The notes beneath the pieces were generated by a model. The model saw only the letters and a list, made by a program, of their open reading frames with translations, did not search any database and was not told the origin of the DNA. This document shows positions 1 to 5,278 of a stretch of 5,278 bases of DNA, piece after piece. The DNA is from Verrucomicrobiota bacterium (GTDB lineage Bacteria > Verrucomicrobiota > Verrucomicrobiia > Limisphaerales > CAZBKV01). The stretch lies in NCBI GenBank assembly GCA_021160185.1, contig JAGHDA010000246.1, positions 1 through 5,278 on the forward strand, in the 5' to 3' direction. The position numbers were made by a program, and so were the translations under genes. The stretch's first letter is position 1, and every line of letters begins with the position of its first letter.

Positions 1-1049
1 GCTTCGGGCCGTTGCCATCCGACCCGACCAAACACCGCCAGGTCCCGACGCACAGTCTGATCTAGAGACAGTCCCCAACCCCAATTGCAGCGCTTTTCGT
101 CCAAGCCGCGGACGTCCGGATATCCAGCGTCATGAATCCAGCCGTAAATCCTCCACGAACCCTTTTGCTCCCGAAGCGTTGGATGGAACGCCGCTTCGAC
201 AATGCAGAAAAGCGAGTCGCCCAGCCGCCCCCAATCAGGATCGGATTCGCCGGTTTCCGGGTCGATGTCCGCGTCCGCCGCGCCGATCCCGACGTCGAAC
301 CATTCGGCCAAAGAGACCTCCAGGATCGCGCCGGGGCCCGGGTCCGGAAACGGTAGAACGACGCTGTTGATGAACATGGGCGAAAGAAATTGGTTGCGTT
401 CATTGTTAGCCAGATCGTTCGCGTCGAAGAACCGAACCGGGGGCCCGTAATCGCCCGGACCGGCAAGGTTGATCTTGCCCGCGGTGAAGGCGGCCCCGCC
501 GGCGGCGAAGGGAATCCGAAACCACAGCTCAGTGAGACGGAGATTCGGATCGTCGTCCGCGTCCCCGTTGAAGCCGGTCAGGGAAGGGATTCTTCCATCG
601 AGACCCGCCCCCACGCCGGATTCCACGTGGCCGTAGACCGAGCAGCTCTCCGAGACACGCCAGGTCGCCTCGAGATCAATCGAACCGCTCGCCTCCAATT
701 CGTCCCTGGAGGAAAAGCCGCTTCGACCCTCTCTCCAAGCGCCTTGGAGCGCCGTCGTGGCGTCGAAGCCGATCCGGATTCGTTTCAGCGTCCGAGCCAG
801 GATAGTCGTTTCCTCGGGCGGGGCGGGATCGGCCGCATGCGATTTTGCCTGAACAGAAGGGCAAACCTCGTCGCAGAGGGCATGAGCCGGAAGCCGCCCG
901 CAGAGACAAAGGGCGGCCGCGGGAACAATCCGGAAGGAGAAAAGCAGGAAAGACAGGAGGCAAGGCTCTGCGGGGAAGCGGTTTTGGCGGTTGGTTTGCC
1001 TTCCGGCGGCGCCTTTCCTGGTCGAGGCTGTCTTCGGTTTCCAGTTCAT
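1..1049 (-). CDS. OprB-like carbohydrate-selective outer-membrane porin, 3' end cut by window edge
   Basis: This frame is open from ATG 1049 to the left edge: 349 complete codons, with no stop codon in the window. Seen: a basic N-terminus (Arg/Lys at residues 11, 12, 17, 21 and 24), a hydrophobic stretch at about 31-50, and Ala-x-Ala-like cleavage sites near 55-57 or 69-71, consistent with a Sec signal peptide. The mature part shows alternating beta-barrel-like segments rich in aromatics and glycine, such as CSVYGHVESGVGAGL (136-150), LTELWFRIPFAAGG (172-185), SWRIYGWIHDAGY (298-310) and WGLSLDQTVRRDLAVFGRVGW (325-345). An Asp-rich loop, GDADDDPN, lies at 162-169. The LxTExW, RxYGWxxDxG and GLSLxQxxxxDLxVFxRxGW patterns match the OprB family as I remember it. 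The expected role is passive uptake of small solutes, classically sugars, across the outer membrane. No good Shine-Dalgarno precedes the ATG, but four in-frame stop codons (about 1096-1107) limit the start. The gene follows the permease gene on the same strand after 154 bp. Another outer-membrane barrel family is possible. Confidence 0.8.
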   Translation of the reverse strand, partial: MNWKPKTASTRKGAAGRQTNRQNRFPAEPCLLSFLLFSFRIVPAAALCLCGRLPAHALCDEVCPSVQAKSHAADPAPPEETTILARTLKRIRIGFDATTALQGAWREGRSGFSSRDELEASGSIDLEATWRVSESCSVYGHVESGVGAGLDGRIPSLTGFNGDADDDPNLRLTELWFRIPFAAGGAAFTAGKINLAGPGDYGPPVRFFDANDLANNERNQFLSPMFINSVVLPFPDPGPGAILEVSLAEWFDVGIGAADADIDPETGESDPDWGRLGDSLFCIVEAAFHPTLREQKGSWRIYGWIHDAGYPDVRGLDEKRCNWGWGLSLDQTVRRDLAVFGRVGWQRPE

Positions 1050-1121
1050 CCCGGGGAGGGATGGTAAGAGGAGCGGCCGCACTGTCAATACTGAGTCTCA
1101 TTATCATTAATCTGGGCCGGG

Positions 1122-1139
1122 CGGCGTCTTCCCACGCCG
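1122..1139 (-). other. Small perfect hairpin downstream of the permease terminator
   Basis: The arms CGGCGT and ACGCCG form a perfect 6-bp stem around a 6-nt loop. It begins three bases past the T-run of the permease terminator and lies about 70 bp before the porin start. It has no T-run of its own on the minus strand. It may back up the terminator, protect an mRNA 3' end, or form part of the porin leader; the sequence does not decide. Confidence 0.35.
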
Positions 1140-1142
1140 TTC

Positions 1143-1174
1143 AAAAAGAAGGGAGCCCCGCAGGGCCCCCTCCC
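1143..1174 (-). terminator. Rho-independent terminator of the NCS1 permease gene
   Basis: Read on the minus strand, a G-rich arm (from 1174) pairs with the arm GGGGCTCCC (ending 1151) around a TGC loop. The pairing is CCC/GGG, one bulged G, then about eight further pairs including G-U wobbles. The run TTCTTTTT (1150-1143) follows immediately. It starts 29 bp after the permease stop codon, in the expected orientation, so it should end the permease transcript before the porin gene. Confidence 0.7.
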
Positions 1175-1203
1175 GTCGTTGAAACTTCAACACCCTCTCA
1201 GGC

Positions 1204-2625
1204 TCAGGCGGCTTTCTCCTCAGCTCCCTGAAGCGGAACCACCTGCGTGCTCATTCCAGCTTTCATGCAGACCCAGTAGACCGCCGCGCCCACAATAAAC
1301 GCGGCCACCGGCGCGGCGGGAAGATCATAGATCTTGATCAACGGCAGGATGCCCACGATGAAGCCCAGGGCCCATGAAATCCACCCCGCCGGATTCCATC
1401 CGGCGCGCGGGCCGCTCCATTTCTTCCCTGCCAACAGGTAGTCCACCATCATCGCGCCGCAGATCGGGCCGAAGGAGGCGCCAATCACCTGGAAGACGCT
1501 CACCACGTCCCCTGCCAGGTGGGTCACGGCCAGGACAATGCTCACCAGCGTGCCGATGCCCACGGAGACAAACGGGTTCACGTTAGGAAGAGTGGTTTTG
1601 AAGCTGTTGGCTGCGATGAAGGAAGAGAAGCAAGCCGGAGGAAACGCAGCTAGGGCCAGCAGGAACCAGAGCCACTTGCTCGTGCCTTCGCCGAAGATCA
1701 CGGACATCAACTGAGTGGTTTGAAGGATGAAGGACTTGGTCTCGCCGCCCTTCCCCGCTTCAAGAGCCGCCTGCTTCAGTGTTTCCGTGCCGTACACGCC
1801 CGCGACGATGAGGGCGGAGAGCCCCGCGGTGACCAGGGCCGCCAGGGCAACGCCCACCAGGCCGCCCATCTGAACGTCCTTCTCGTCCCGACTGTTCAAT
1901 CCGAAGTCCACGCCCGCAGCCCCTGCCGTGGCGAAGAAGCCCACCACGTAAGTCAACGCGAAAGCTAACACCCCCGGGAAAGTAAGCGGCGGAGGGGCGG
2001 AAGGAACGACGCTCTTATGCGTCTCGATAAGCGCCTGCGCGTCGAAGGAGCCCAATCCCCCCGCGGTCTTGATGAACATCCAAAGGAGGATAAGCAGAGG
2101 AATCAAAGGGATGTATGTGGCCACTTTCGCCACATATTGGATTCCCTTGAGCCCGACGAAGGCCGCCAGCACCGCCCATACCACCATCAGGACCTCGGCC
2201 GGGATGTGGAGAGCGGGAGCCAACAGCATCGAGGAGAAATAGGCGTTGACGGCCAACCACCCGAACTGGAGCACGCCCATGAGAAAGCCGGGCATCAGGA
2301 AACCGCCTTGCGCCCCGAACACGGAGGTGCCCACAACGTAAAGCGGGAGCCCGGTTTTCATCCCCAGCAGTCCCGGAACCAGGTAGAAAAGGAAATGGCA
2401 GACCAACGCCGCAACCGCCAAGCCCAGAATTGCCGCGCCCAACCCCGCGCCTAGAGCGCCTCCCTGATTCGGAGTGTTGACCGCATCCTGCCAGAAGACG
2501 AACCAGAGGAAGATTCCAGCGTAGGTCGGGGCGGTGTTTTTATACCAGGGAGCGCGATTCTCCCGTGGATTCGGCTTCGCGCTTCTCACGTAAGCCGGCA
2601 ATTGATTTGTCGCTTGGTTGCTCAT
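1204..2625 (-). CDS. NCS1-family permease (cytosine/purine/hydantoin-type cation symporter)
   Basis: A 473-residue integral inner-membrane protein with about 12 hydrophobic segments, near residues 33-48, 57-83, 95-110, 112-136, 141-157, 166-186, 213-235, 253-276, 308-331, 351-369, 375-397 and 411-454 (the last a pair). Recognisable NCS1 features are GLPLYVVGTSVFGAQGG (92-108, the G-x-P-x6-S-x-FG motif), FGWLAVNAYF (121-130, the GW segment), and IGASFGPICGAMMVDYLLAGK (381-401), which matches the family's conserved aPl-G-x-mi-xDY segment in TM10. Length fits the family (about 420-490). NCS1 proteins import nucleobases, hydantoins or related compounds with Na+ or H+; the substrate here cannot be assigned. 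The first Met is the only sensible start because the next Met (89) is beyond TM2. A GAGGA sequence lies 16 nt upstream, too far to be a good RBS. The gene is divergent from dnaK, followed by a terminator and then a porin-like gene. Confidence 0.9.
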   Translation of the reverse strand: MSNQATNQLPAYVRSAKPNPRENRAPWYKNTAPTYAGIFLWFVFWQDAVNTPNQGGALGAGLGAAILGLAVAALVCHFLFYLVPGLLGMKTGLPLYVVGTSVFGAQGGFLMPGFLMGVLQFGWLAVNAYFSSMLLAPALHIPAEVLMVVWAVLAAFVGLKGIQYVAKVATYIPLIPLLILLWMFIKTAGGLGSFDAQALIETHKSVVPSAPPPLTFPGVLAFALTYVVGFFATAGAAGVDFGLNSRDEKDVQMGGLVGVALAALVTAGLSALIVAGVYGTETLKQAALEAGKGGETKSFILQTTQLMSVIFGEGTSKWLWFLLALAAFPPACFSSFIAANSFKTTLPNVNPFVSVGIGTLVSIVLAVTHLAGDVVSVFQVIGASFGPICGAMMVDYLLAGKKWSGPRAGWNPAGWISWALGFIVGILPLIKIYDLPAAPVAAFIVGAAVYWVCMKAGMSTQVVPLQGAEEKAA

Positions 2626-2788
2626 GGCGCACTTTTTTGCTTCCTCACTCAGAATTCCGCAAGCCTAAAAGCTGTCACAAAACGAAATTTCTCCAAAGCT
2701 CCAAAGGCTTTTCTTCCGCTTCCGGGTCGAAGCGCCTAGCGCAGCATCGGCTGCGGCGACCGGCGGGGAGGAGATCTCCGTGCCTTTT

Positions 2789-2810
2789 GGTTGGGCCGAA
2801 GGTTGGGCCG
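2789..2810 (+). repeat. Tandem 10-bp repeat GGTTGGGCCG, 12-bp period
   Basis: GGTTGGGCCG occurs at 2789-2798 and again at 2801-2810, separated by AA; the second copy is followed by GAA. It lies about 200 bp upstream of dnaK and directly abuts the first copy of the 12-bp direct repeat. It could be a protein-binding site or a chance duplication. Confidence 0.5.
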
Positions 2811-2822
2811 GAAGGGCGGGCA
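2811..2822 (+). repeat. Direct repeat GAAGGGCGGGCA, copy 1
   Basis: Identical 12-mer to 2991-3002, exactly 180 bp upstream of it. It directly follows the tandem repeat. Function unknown. Confidence 0.45.
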
Positions 2823-2990
2823 ACGGAAGACAAATTGACGCCCAAGAATTGGCCAAATGAGCCATTGTGTCTCTCTCCGGCGATGTCTATCGCAGCCCGG
2901 ATTAGTGCCGTTAAGGCTACAACCCTCTGGTTCTCAATATGTTGCGCATTGATCGGCCTGTAATCGAAAGGCTTGGCATCCTGGGTGCTC

Positions 2991-3002
2991 GAAGGGCGGG
3001 CA
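2991..3002 (+). repeat. Direct repeat GAAGGGCGGGCA, copy 2
   Basis: Second copy of the 12-mer at 2811. It ends at the first base of the AGGA that serves as the dnaK ribosome-binding site, so anything bound here would sit in the dnaK 5' leader. Function unknown. Confidence 0.45.
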
Positions 3003-3005
3003 GGA
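3002..3005 (+). promoter_or_regulatory. dnaK ribosome-binding site (AGGA)
   Basis: AGGA lies 8 nt before ATG 3014. It supports the start giving MAKVLGIDLG over an in-frame ATG at 2939 that would add 25 non-conserved residues. Confidence 0.7.
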
Positions 3006-3013
3006 ATTTGCGT

Positions 3014-4963
3014 ATGGCAAAGGTACTTGGAATTGACTTGGGAACCACGAATTCGTGCATGGCCGTCATGGAAGGCGGCGAGGCCGTGGTTCTGGAAAAC
3101 GCGGAAGGAAAGCGCACCACCCCGTCGGTGGTGGCTTTCACCAAAAGCGGAGAGCGGTTGGTGGGCGATCCGGCCAAGCGGCAGGCGATCACCAACTCGC
3201 GCAACACGATCTTCTCCATCAAGCGCTTCATGGGGCGCAAGTACGAGGAAGTGCAGGAGGAGATCAAGCGCGTGCCCTACAAGGTGGTGAAAGCCCCTAA
3301 CGGCGACGCATGGGTGGAAGTGGAAGTTGAAGGCAAGCCCCGCCAGTTCAGCCCGCCGGAAATCTCGGGGATGATTCTTTCCAAGCTGAAGGCGGACGCT
3401 GAGATGCGGCTGGGCGAGAAGATCACCCAGGCGGTGATCACGGTTCCGGCTTACTTCAACGACAGCCAGCGGCAGGCGACCAAGGACGCCGGCCGCATTG
3501 CGGGGTTGGAGGTGCTGCGGATCATCAACGAGCCGACCGCCGCCTCGCTTGCCTACGGCCTGGACAAGAAGAAGGACGAGAAGATCGCGGTTTACGACCT
3601 GGGAGGCGGCACTTTCGACATCTCCGTGCTGGAGATCGGCGACGGCGTCTTCGAAGTGCTTGCCACCAACGGCGACACCCATTTGGGAGGAGACGACTGG
3701 GACAACCGGATCATGGACTGGATCCTGGATGAATTCAAAAAGGACCAGGGTATTGATCTGCGGAACCAGCCCGACGCCCTCCAGCGGATCAAAGAAGAGG
3801 CGGAGAAGGCCAAAATCGCCCTTTCCAGCACGAGCGTCTACGACATCAACCTGCCGTTCATCACGGCGGACGCCACGGGGCCCAAGCACATCCAGATGCA
3901 GCTTACCCGGGCGAAGTTGGAGCAGCTCTGCGACGACCTGTTTGAGCGCACCGTCGGCCCGGTTCAGGCCTGCCTGAAAGACGCCGGGATGACCCCTGAG
4001 AAGATCAGCGAGTTGGTGCTGGTGGGCGGCATGACCCGCATGCCGAAGGTCGTGGAGACCGCCCAGCGGTTGATCGGCAAGAAGCCGCATCAAGGGGTCA
4101 ACCCCGACGAGGTGGTGGCAATGGGCGCCGCGATCCAGGCCGGAGTGCTCAAGGGCGAGGTCAAGGACGTGTTGTTGCTGGACGTGACGCCGCTCTCGCT
4201 GGGGATCGAAACCCTCGGCGGCGTGTTCACCAAGCTGATCGAGCGCAACACGACCATCCCCACCCGCAAGAGCGAGATTTTCAGCACGGCGGCTGACAAC
4301 CAGACCGCGGTTGAGATTCACGTGCTCCAGGGCGAGCGGCCTTTGGCGAAGGACAACAAGAGCATCGGCCGATTCCGCCTGGAAGGGATCCCGCCCGCGC
4401 CCCGCGGCGTGCCGCAGATTGAGGTGACTTTCGACATCGACGCCAACGGGATCCTCCACGTCAGCGCCAAAGACCTGGGAACCGGCAAGGAGCAGAAGAT
4501 CACCATCACGGCGAGCAGCGGCCTGACCCAGGAGGAGATCGAGCGGATGCGGAAGGAAGCCGAACTGCACGCCGACGAGGACCGCAAGAAGCGCGAGGAG
4601 ATCGAAGCGCGCAACGAAGCCGATTCGGCGGTGTATCAGTCCGAGAAACTCCTCCGCGAAAACGCCGACAAGATCAGCGCCGAGAACCGGCAAAAGATTG
4701 AACAGGCTGTGCAAGCGGTTAAAGACGCCCTCAACGGAACCGACATAGCCGCGATCCGATCAGCTGCCGAGCGTCTTAACGCCGCGTGGCAGGAAGTTTC
4801 CCAAGAGTTGTACCGCAACGCGGCGCAACAGGGCGCGGCCGCCGGCGCGAGCGCCGGGACTGGAGGAACAGCCGGGGCGGGCGGCGCCCAGAACGGCGCG
4901 GAGAAGAAGGATCAGGGCGACGTCATCGACGCGGAAGTGGTCGACGAGGACAAGAAGCCCTGA
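3014..4963 (+). CDS. dnaK: Molecular chaperone DnaK (Hsp70)
   Basis: A complete 649-residue cytoplasmic Hsp70, close to the usual 610-650, which binds exposed hydrophobic peptides under an ATPase cycle driven by DnaJ and GrpE. Nucleotide-binding domain: phosphate-1 loop GIDLGTTNS (6-14), Lys70, IINEPTAASLAYGL (170-183), phosphate-2 loop VYDLGGGTFD (193-202, with Thr200 at the autophosphorylation position), HLGGDDWDNR (223-232), and the adenosine motif LVGGMTRMP (336-344). The interdomain linker VLLLD is at 386-390. The substrate-binding domain runs about 391-505 and includes VTPLSLGIETLGG and DIDANGILHVSAKD. A charged helical lid spans about 506-600. A Gly/Ala-rich tail (603-628) leads to the conserved C-terminal GDVIDAEVVDEDKKP. 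The start at 3014 is chosen from family alignment and the AGGA 8 nt upstream. Met at 340 replaces the Gln of E. coli LVGGQTRMP, a minor variant. Neighbour groES lies 147 bp downstream; grpE and dnaJ are absent from this window. Confidence 0.98.
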   Translation: MAKVLGIDLGTTNSCMAVMEGGEAVVLENAEGKRTTPSVVAFTKSGERLVGDPAKRQAITNSRNTIFSIKRFMGRKYEEVQEEIKRVPYKVVKAPNGDAWVEVEVEGKPRQFSPPEISGMILSKLKADAEMRLGEKITQAVITVPAYFNDSQRQATKDAGRIAGLEVLRIINEPTAASLAYGLDKKKDEKIAVYDLGGGTFDISVLEIGDGVFEVLATNGDTHLGGDDWDNRIMDWILDEFKKDQGIDLRNQPDALQRIKEEAEKAKIALSSTSVYDINLPFITADATGPKHIQMQLTRAKLEQLCDDLFERTVGPVQACLKDAGMTPEKISELVLVGGMTRMPKVVETAQRLIGKKPHQGVNPDEVVAMGAAIQAGVLKGEVKDVLLLDVTPLSLGIETLGGVFTKLIERNTTIPTRKSEIFSTAADNQTAVEIHVLQGERPLAKDNKSIGRFRLEGIPPAPRGVPQIEVTFDIDANGILHVSAKDLGTGKEQKITITASSGLTQEEIERMRKEAELHADEDRKKREEIEARNEADSAVYQSEKLLRENADKISAENRQKIEQAVQAVKDALNGTDIAAIRSAAERLNAAWQEVSQELYRNAAQQGAAAGASAGTGGTAGAGGAQNGAEKKDQGDVIDAEVVDEDKKP

Positions 4964-4976
4964 GCCGCGACAAGGC

Positions 4977-5013
4977 TTTCCCTTCCCGGCCTGCCGAAAG
5001 CTGGGAGGGGAAA
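4977..5013 (+). terminator. Strong hairpin after dnaK; possible leaky terminator or processing structure
   Basis: Arm 4977-4990 pairs with 5000-5013 to give a 14-bp stem, TTTCCCTTCCC against GGGAGGGGAAA extended by GGC against GCT, with two G-U wobbles and a 9-nt loop. It begins 13 nt after the dnaK stop codon. The expected T-run does not follow directly: AATCCCG comes first, then TTTT at 5021-5024. It could therefore be a weak terminator, or a stabiliser/processing structure that lowers read-through from dnaK into groES. Confidence 0.45.
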
Positions 5014-5030
5014 AATCCCGTTTTCAAAGG

Positions 5031-5058
5031 TTCGCCCACTGTGGGTGCAGCGGGCGAA
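5031..5058 (+). promoter_or_regulatory. Inverted repeat upstream of groES; degenerate CIRCE-like operator candidate
   Basis: TTCGCCC (5031-5037) and GGGCGAA (5052-5058) are perfect inverted arms, with an inner CTG/CAG pair and a TGGGTG loop. Read as 9-bp arms spaced by 10, the arms match 6 of 9 positions of the HrcA-binding CIRCE consensus (TTAGCACTC, its complement and a 9-bp spacer), keeping TT-GC-C-C. Position, about 50 bp before groES, suits an operator. Against this: the spacer is one base too long and three positions per arm differ. It may instead be only an mRNA hairpin. Confidence 0.3.
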
Positions 5059-5064
5059 TGATTC

Positions 5065-5072
5065 AGAGGAGG
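5065..5072 (+). promoter_or_regulatory. Shine-Dalgarno-like AGAGGAGG far upstream of groES
   Basis: AGAGGAGG is near-perfect anti-Shine-Dalgarno complementarity, but it ends 38 nt before the groES ATG, too far for normal initiation. The spacer is A-rich and unstructured. Close to the ATG only a weak GAAAG (5096-5100) is visible. It could be a ribosome standby site or chance. Confidence 0.35.
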
Positions 5073-5110
5073 CAAGAAACAAAAACCAAATAAGCGAAAG
5101 ACAACGCAGT

Positions 5111-5278
5111 ATGGCACTGAAAGTTAAACCGCTCGGAGACCGTGTTCTTGTGGAGCCGGTCGAAGAGAAGGAAGTCAAGAAAGGCGGGATCATCATCCCC
5201 GATTCCGCGAAGGAAAAACCCACCGAAGCCATCGTTCGGGCTTTGGGCACGGGCAAGACCGACGACGAGGGTAAGAAC
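5111..5278 (+). CDS. groES: Co-chaperonin GroES (Hsp10), 3' end cut by window edge
   Basis: The first 56 codons of a protein normally about 95-100 residues long, running off the right edge in frame. GroES forms the seven-subunit lid of the GroEL folding chamber in the cytoplasm. Visible: the N-terminal strand MALKVKPLGDRVLVEP (1-16, the conserved PLGDRVLV), the mobile loop around 17-33 with GGIIIPD (25-31), whose hydrophobic Ile triplet contacts GroEL apical domains, and IVRALGTGK (41-49), matching the conserved V-AVG-G-strand. The start is set by this N-terminus; no in-frame ATG, GTG or TTG lies in the region back to the upstream hairpin. The local ribosome-binding site is weak. It lies 147 bp after dnaK, so it may be partly co-transcribed and also separately regulated from the structured leader. 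groEL is expected next. Confidence 0.97.
   Translation, partial: MALKVKPLGDRVLVEPVEEKEVKKGGIIIPDSAKEKPTEAIVRALGTGKTDDEGKN

Larger units (their letters stand above)
2626..3013. promoter_or_regulatory. Divergent intergenic region between permease and dnaK
   Basis: These 388 bp separate two outward-facing genes and must carry both promoters. No -35/-10 pair close to consensus was found for either gene: TTGACG at 2835-2840 has no partner at 16-18 bp, and TTGTGT/TATCGC near dnaK has 17-bp spacing but poor hexamers. No CIRCE element and no sigma-32-type promoter was recognised. Visible structure: a perfect 6-bp stem with ATCG loop (2740-2755), the palindrome GGAGATCTCC (2770-2779), a tandem repeat (2789-2810) and a 12-bp direct repeat (2811 and 2991). 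Small ORFs here are not convincing as genes. Confidence 0.5.

Noticed and set aside
62..466. 134-codon minus-strand ORF
   Set aside because: Out-of-frame shadow of the porin gene, with low-complexity Arg/Ser/Thr-rich translation and no recognisable family.
390..1067. 225-codon plus-strand ORF
   Set aside because: Antisense to the porin gene; the translation is Gly/Arg-rich with no domain or ribosome-binding site.
1060..1088. TTGACA at 1088-1083 (minus strand) as the porin -35 box
   Set aside because: No -10-like hexamer lies 16-18 bp downstream, and the start would fall almost on the ATG.
1100..1105. GATAAT (minus strand) as the porin -10 box
   Set aside because: Five of six match to consensus, but no -35-like hexamer lies 16-18 bp upstream; too weak alone.
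676..1107. 143-codon minus-strand ORF starting at 1107
   Set aside because: It overlaps the porin gene in another frame, is Arg/Pro-rich with no domain, and the porin frame gives a coherent signal peptide and barrel protein.
2770..2790. Palindrome GGAGATCTCC followed by GTGCCTTTT as a terminator
   Set aside because: The palindrome has no loop and only four Ts follow after a gap; no gene on the plus strand ends before it.
2857..2952. 31-codon plus-strand ORF before dnaK
   Set aside because: No Shine-Dalgarno and no recognisable product; expected by chance in such a region.
2939..3013. 25-codon N-terminal extension of DnaK from ATG 2939
   Set aside because: Hsp70 proteins begin at MAKVLGIDLG, and AGGA is correctly placed for ATG 3014; the extension shows no targeting signal.

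Overview
The window comes from a G+C-rich Gram-negative bacterium. An outer-membrane-porin-like gene implies two membranes. The DnaK and GroES variants (for example HLGGDDWDNR in DnaK and the GGIIIPD mobile loop in GroES), together with dnaK lying directly upstream of groES, are reminiscent of the Planctomycetota-Verrucomicrobiota group, perhaps Verrucomicrobiota. That placement is inferred from remembered family patterns and was not computed. No mobile element, CRISPR array, tRNA or rRNA was seen.

Left half, minus strand, reading right to left: a 473-residue NCS1-family nucleobase/cation-type permease (2625-1204) ends at a good Rho-independent terminator (1174-1143) and a second small hairpin. 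After it comes a secreted beta-barrel protein resembling carbohydrate-selective OprB porins. That gene starts at 1049 and runs off the left edge, with 349 complete codons present. Because it is cut by the edge it has no stop codon here, and it is easily missed in favour of shorter out-of-frame ORFs. An outer-membrane channel next to an inner-membrane permease could form an uptake route, but the terminator between them argues against a single simple operon.

Centre: 388 bp (2626-3013) separate the divergently transcribed permease and dnaK. This stretch must hold both promoters, but no convincing -35/-10 pair could be read. It contains a tandem 10-bp repeat, a 12-bp direct repeat whose second copy runs into the dnaK ribosome-binding site, and small palindromes.

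Right half, plus strand: a complete dnaK (3014-4963, 649 residues, all Hsp70 hallmarks) is followed after 147 bp by the start of groES (5111 to the right edge, 56 codons). The gap is unusually structured: a 14-bp-stem hairpin, then an inverted repeat that faintly resembles the HrcA-binding CIRCE element, then a strong Shine-Dalgarno-like AGAGGAGG placed too far upstream of the groES start to serve it directly. This leader is the most interesting non-coding stretch in the window. No grpE or dnaJ is present, and groEL would be expected just past the right edge.

The coding content is otherwise ordinary: housekeeping chaperones plus a transporter/porin pair. I found no evidence for a new multi-gene system.
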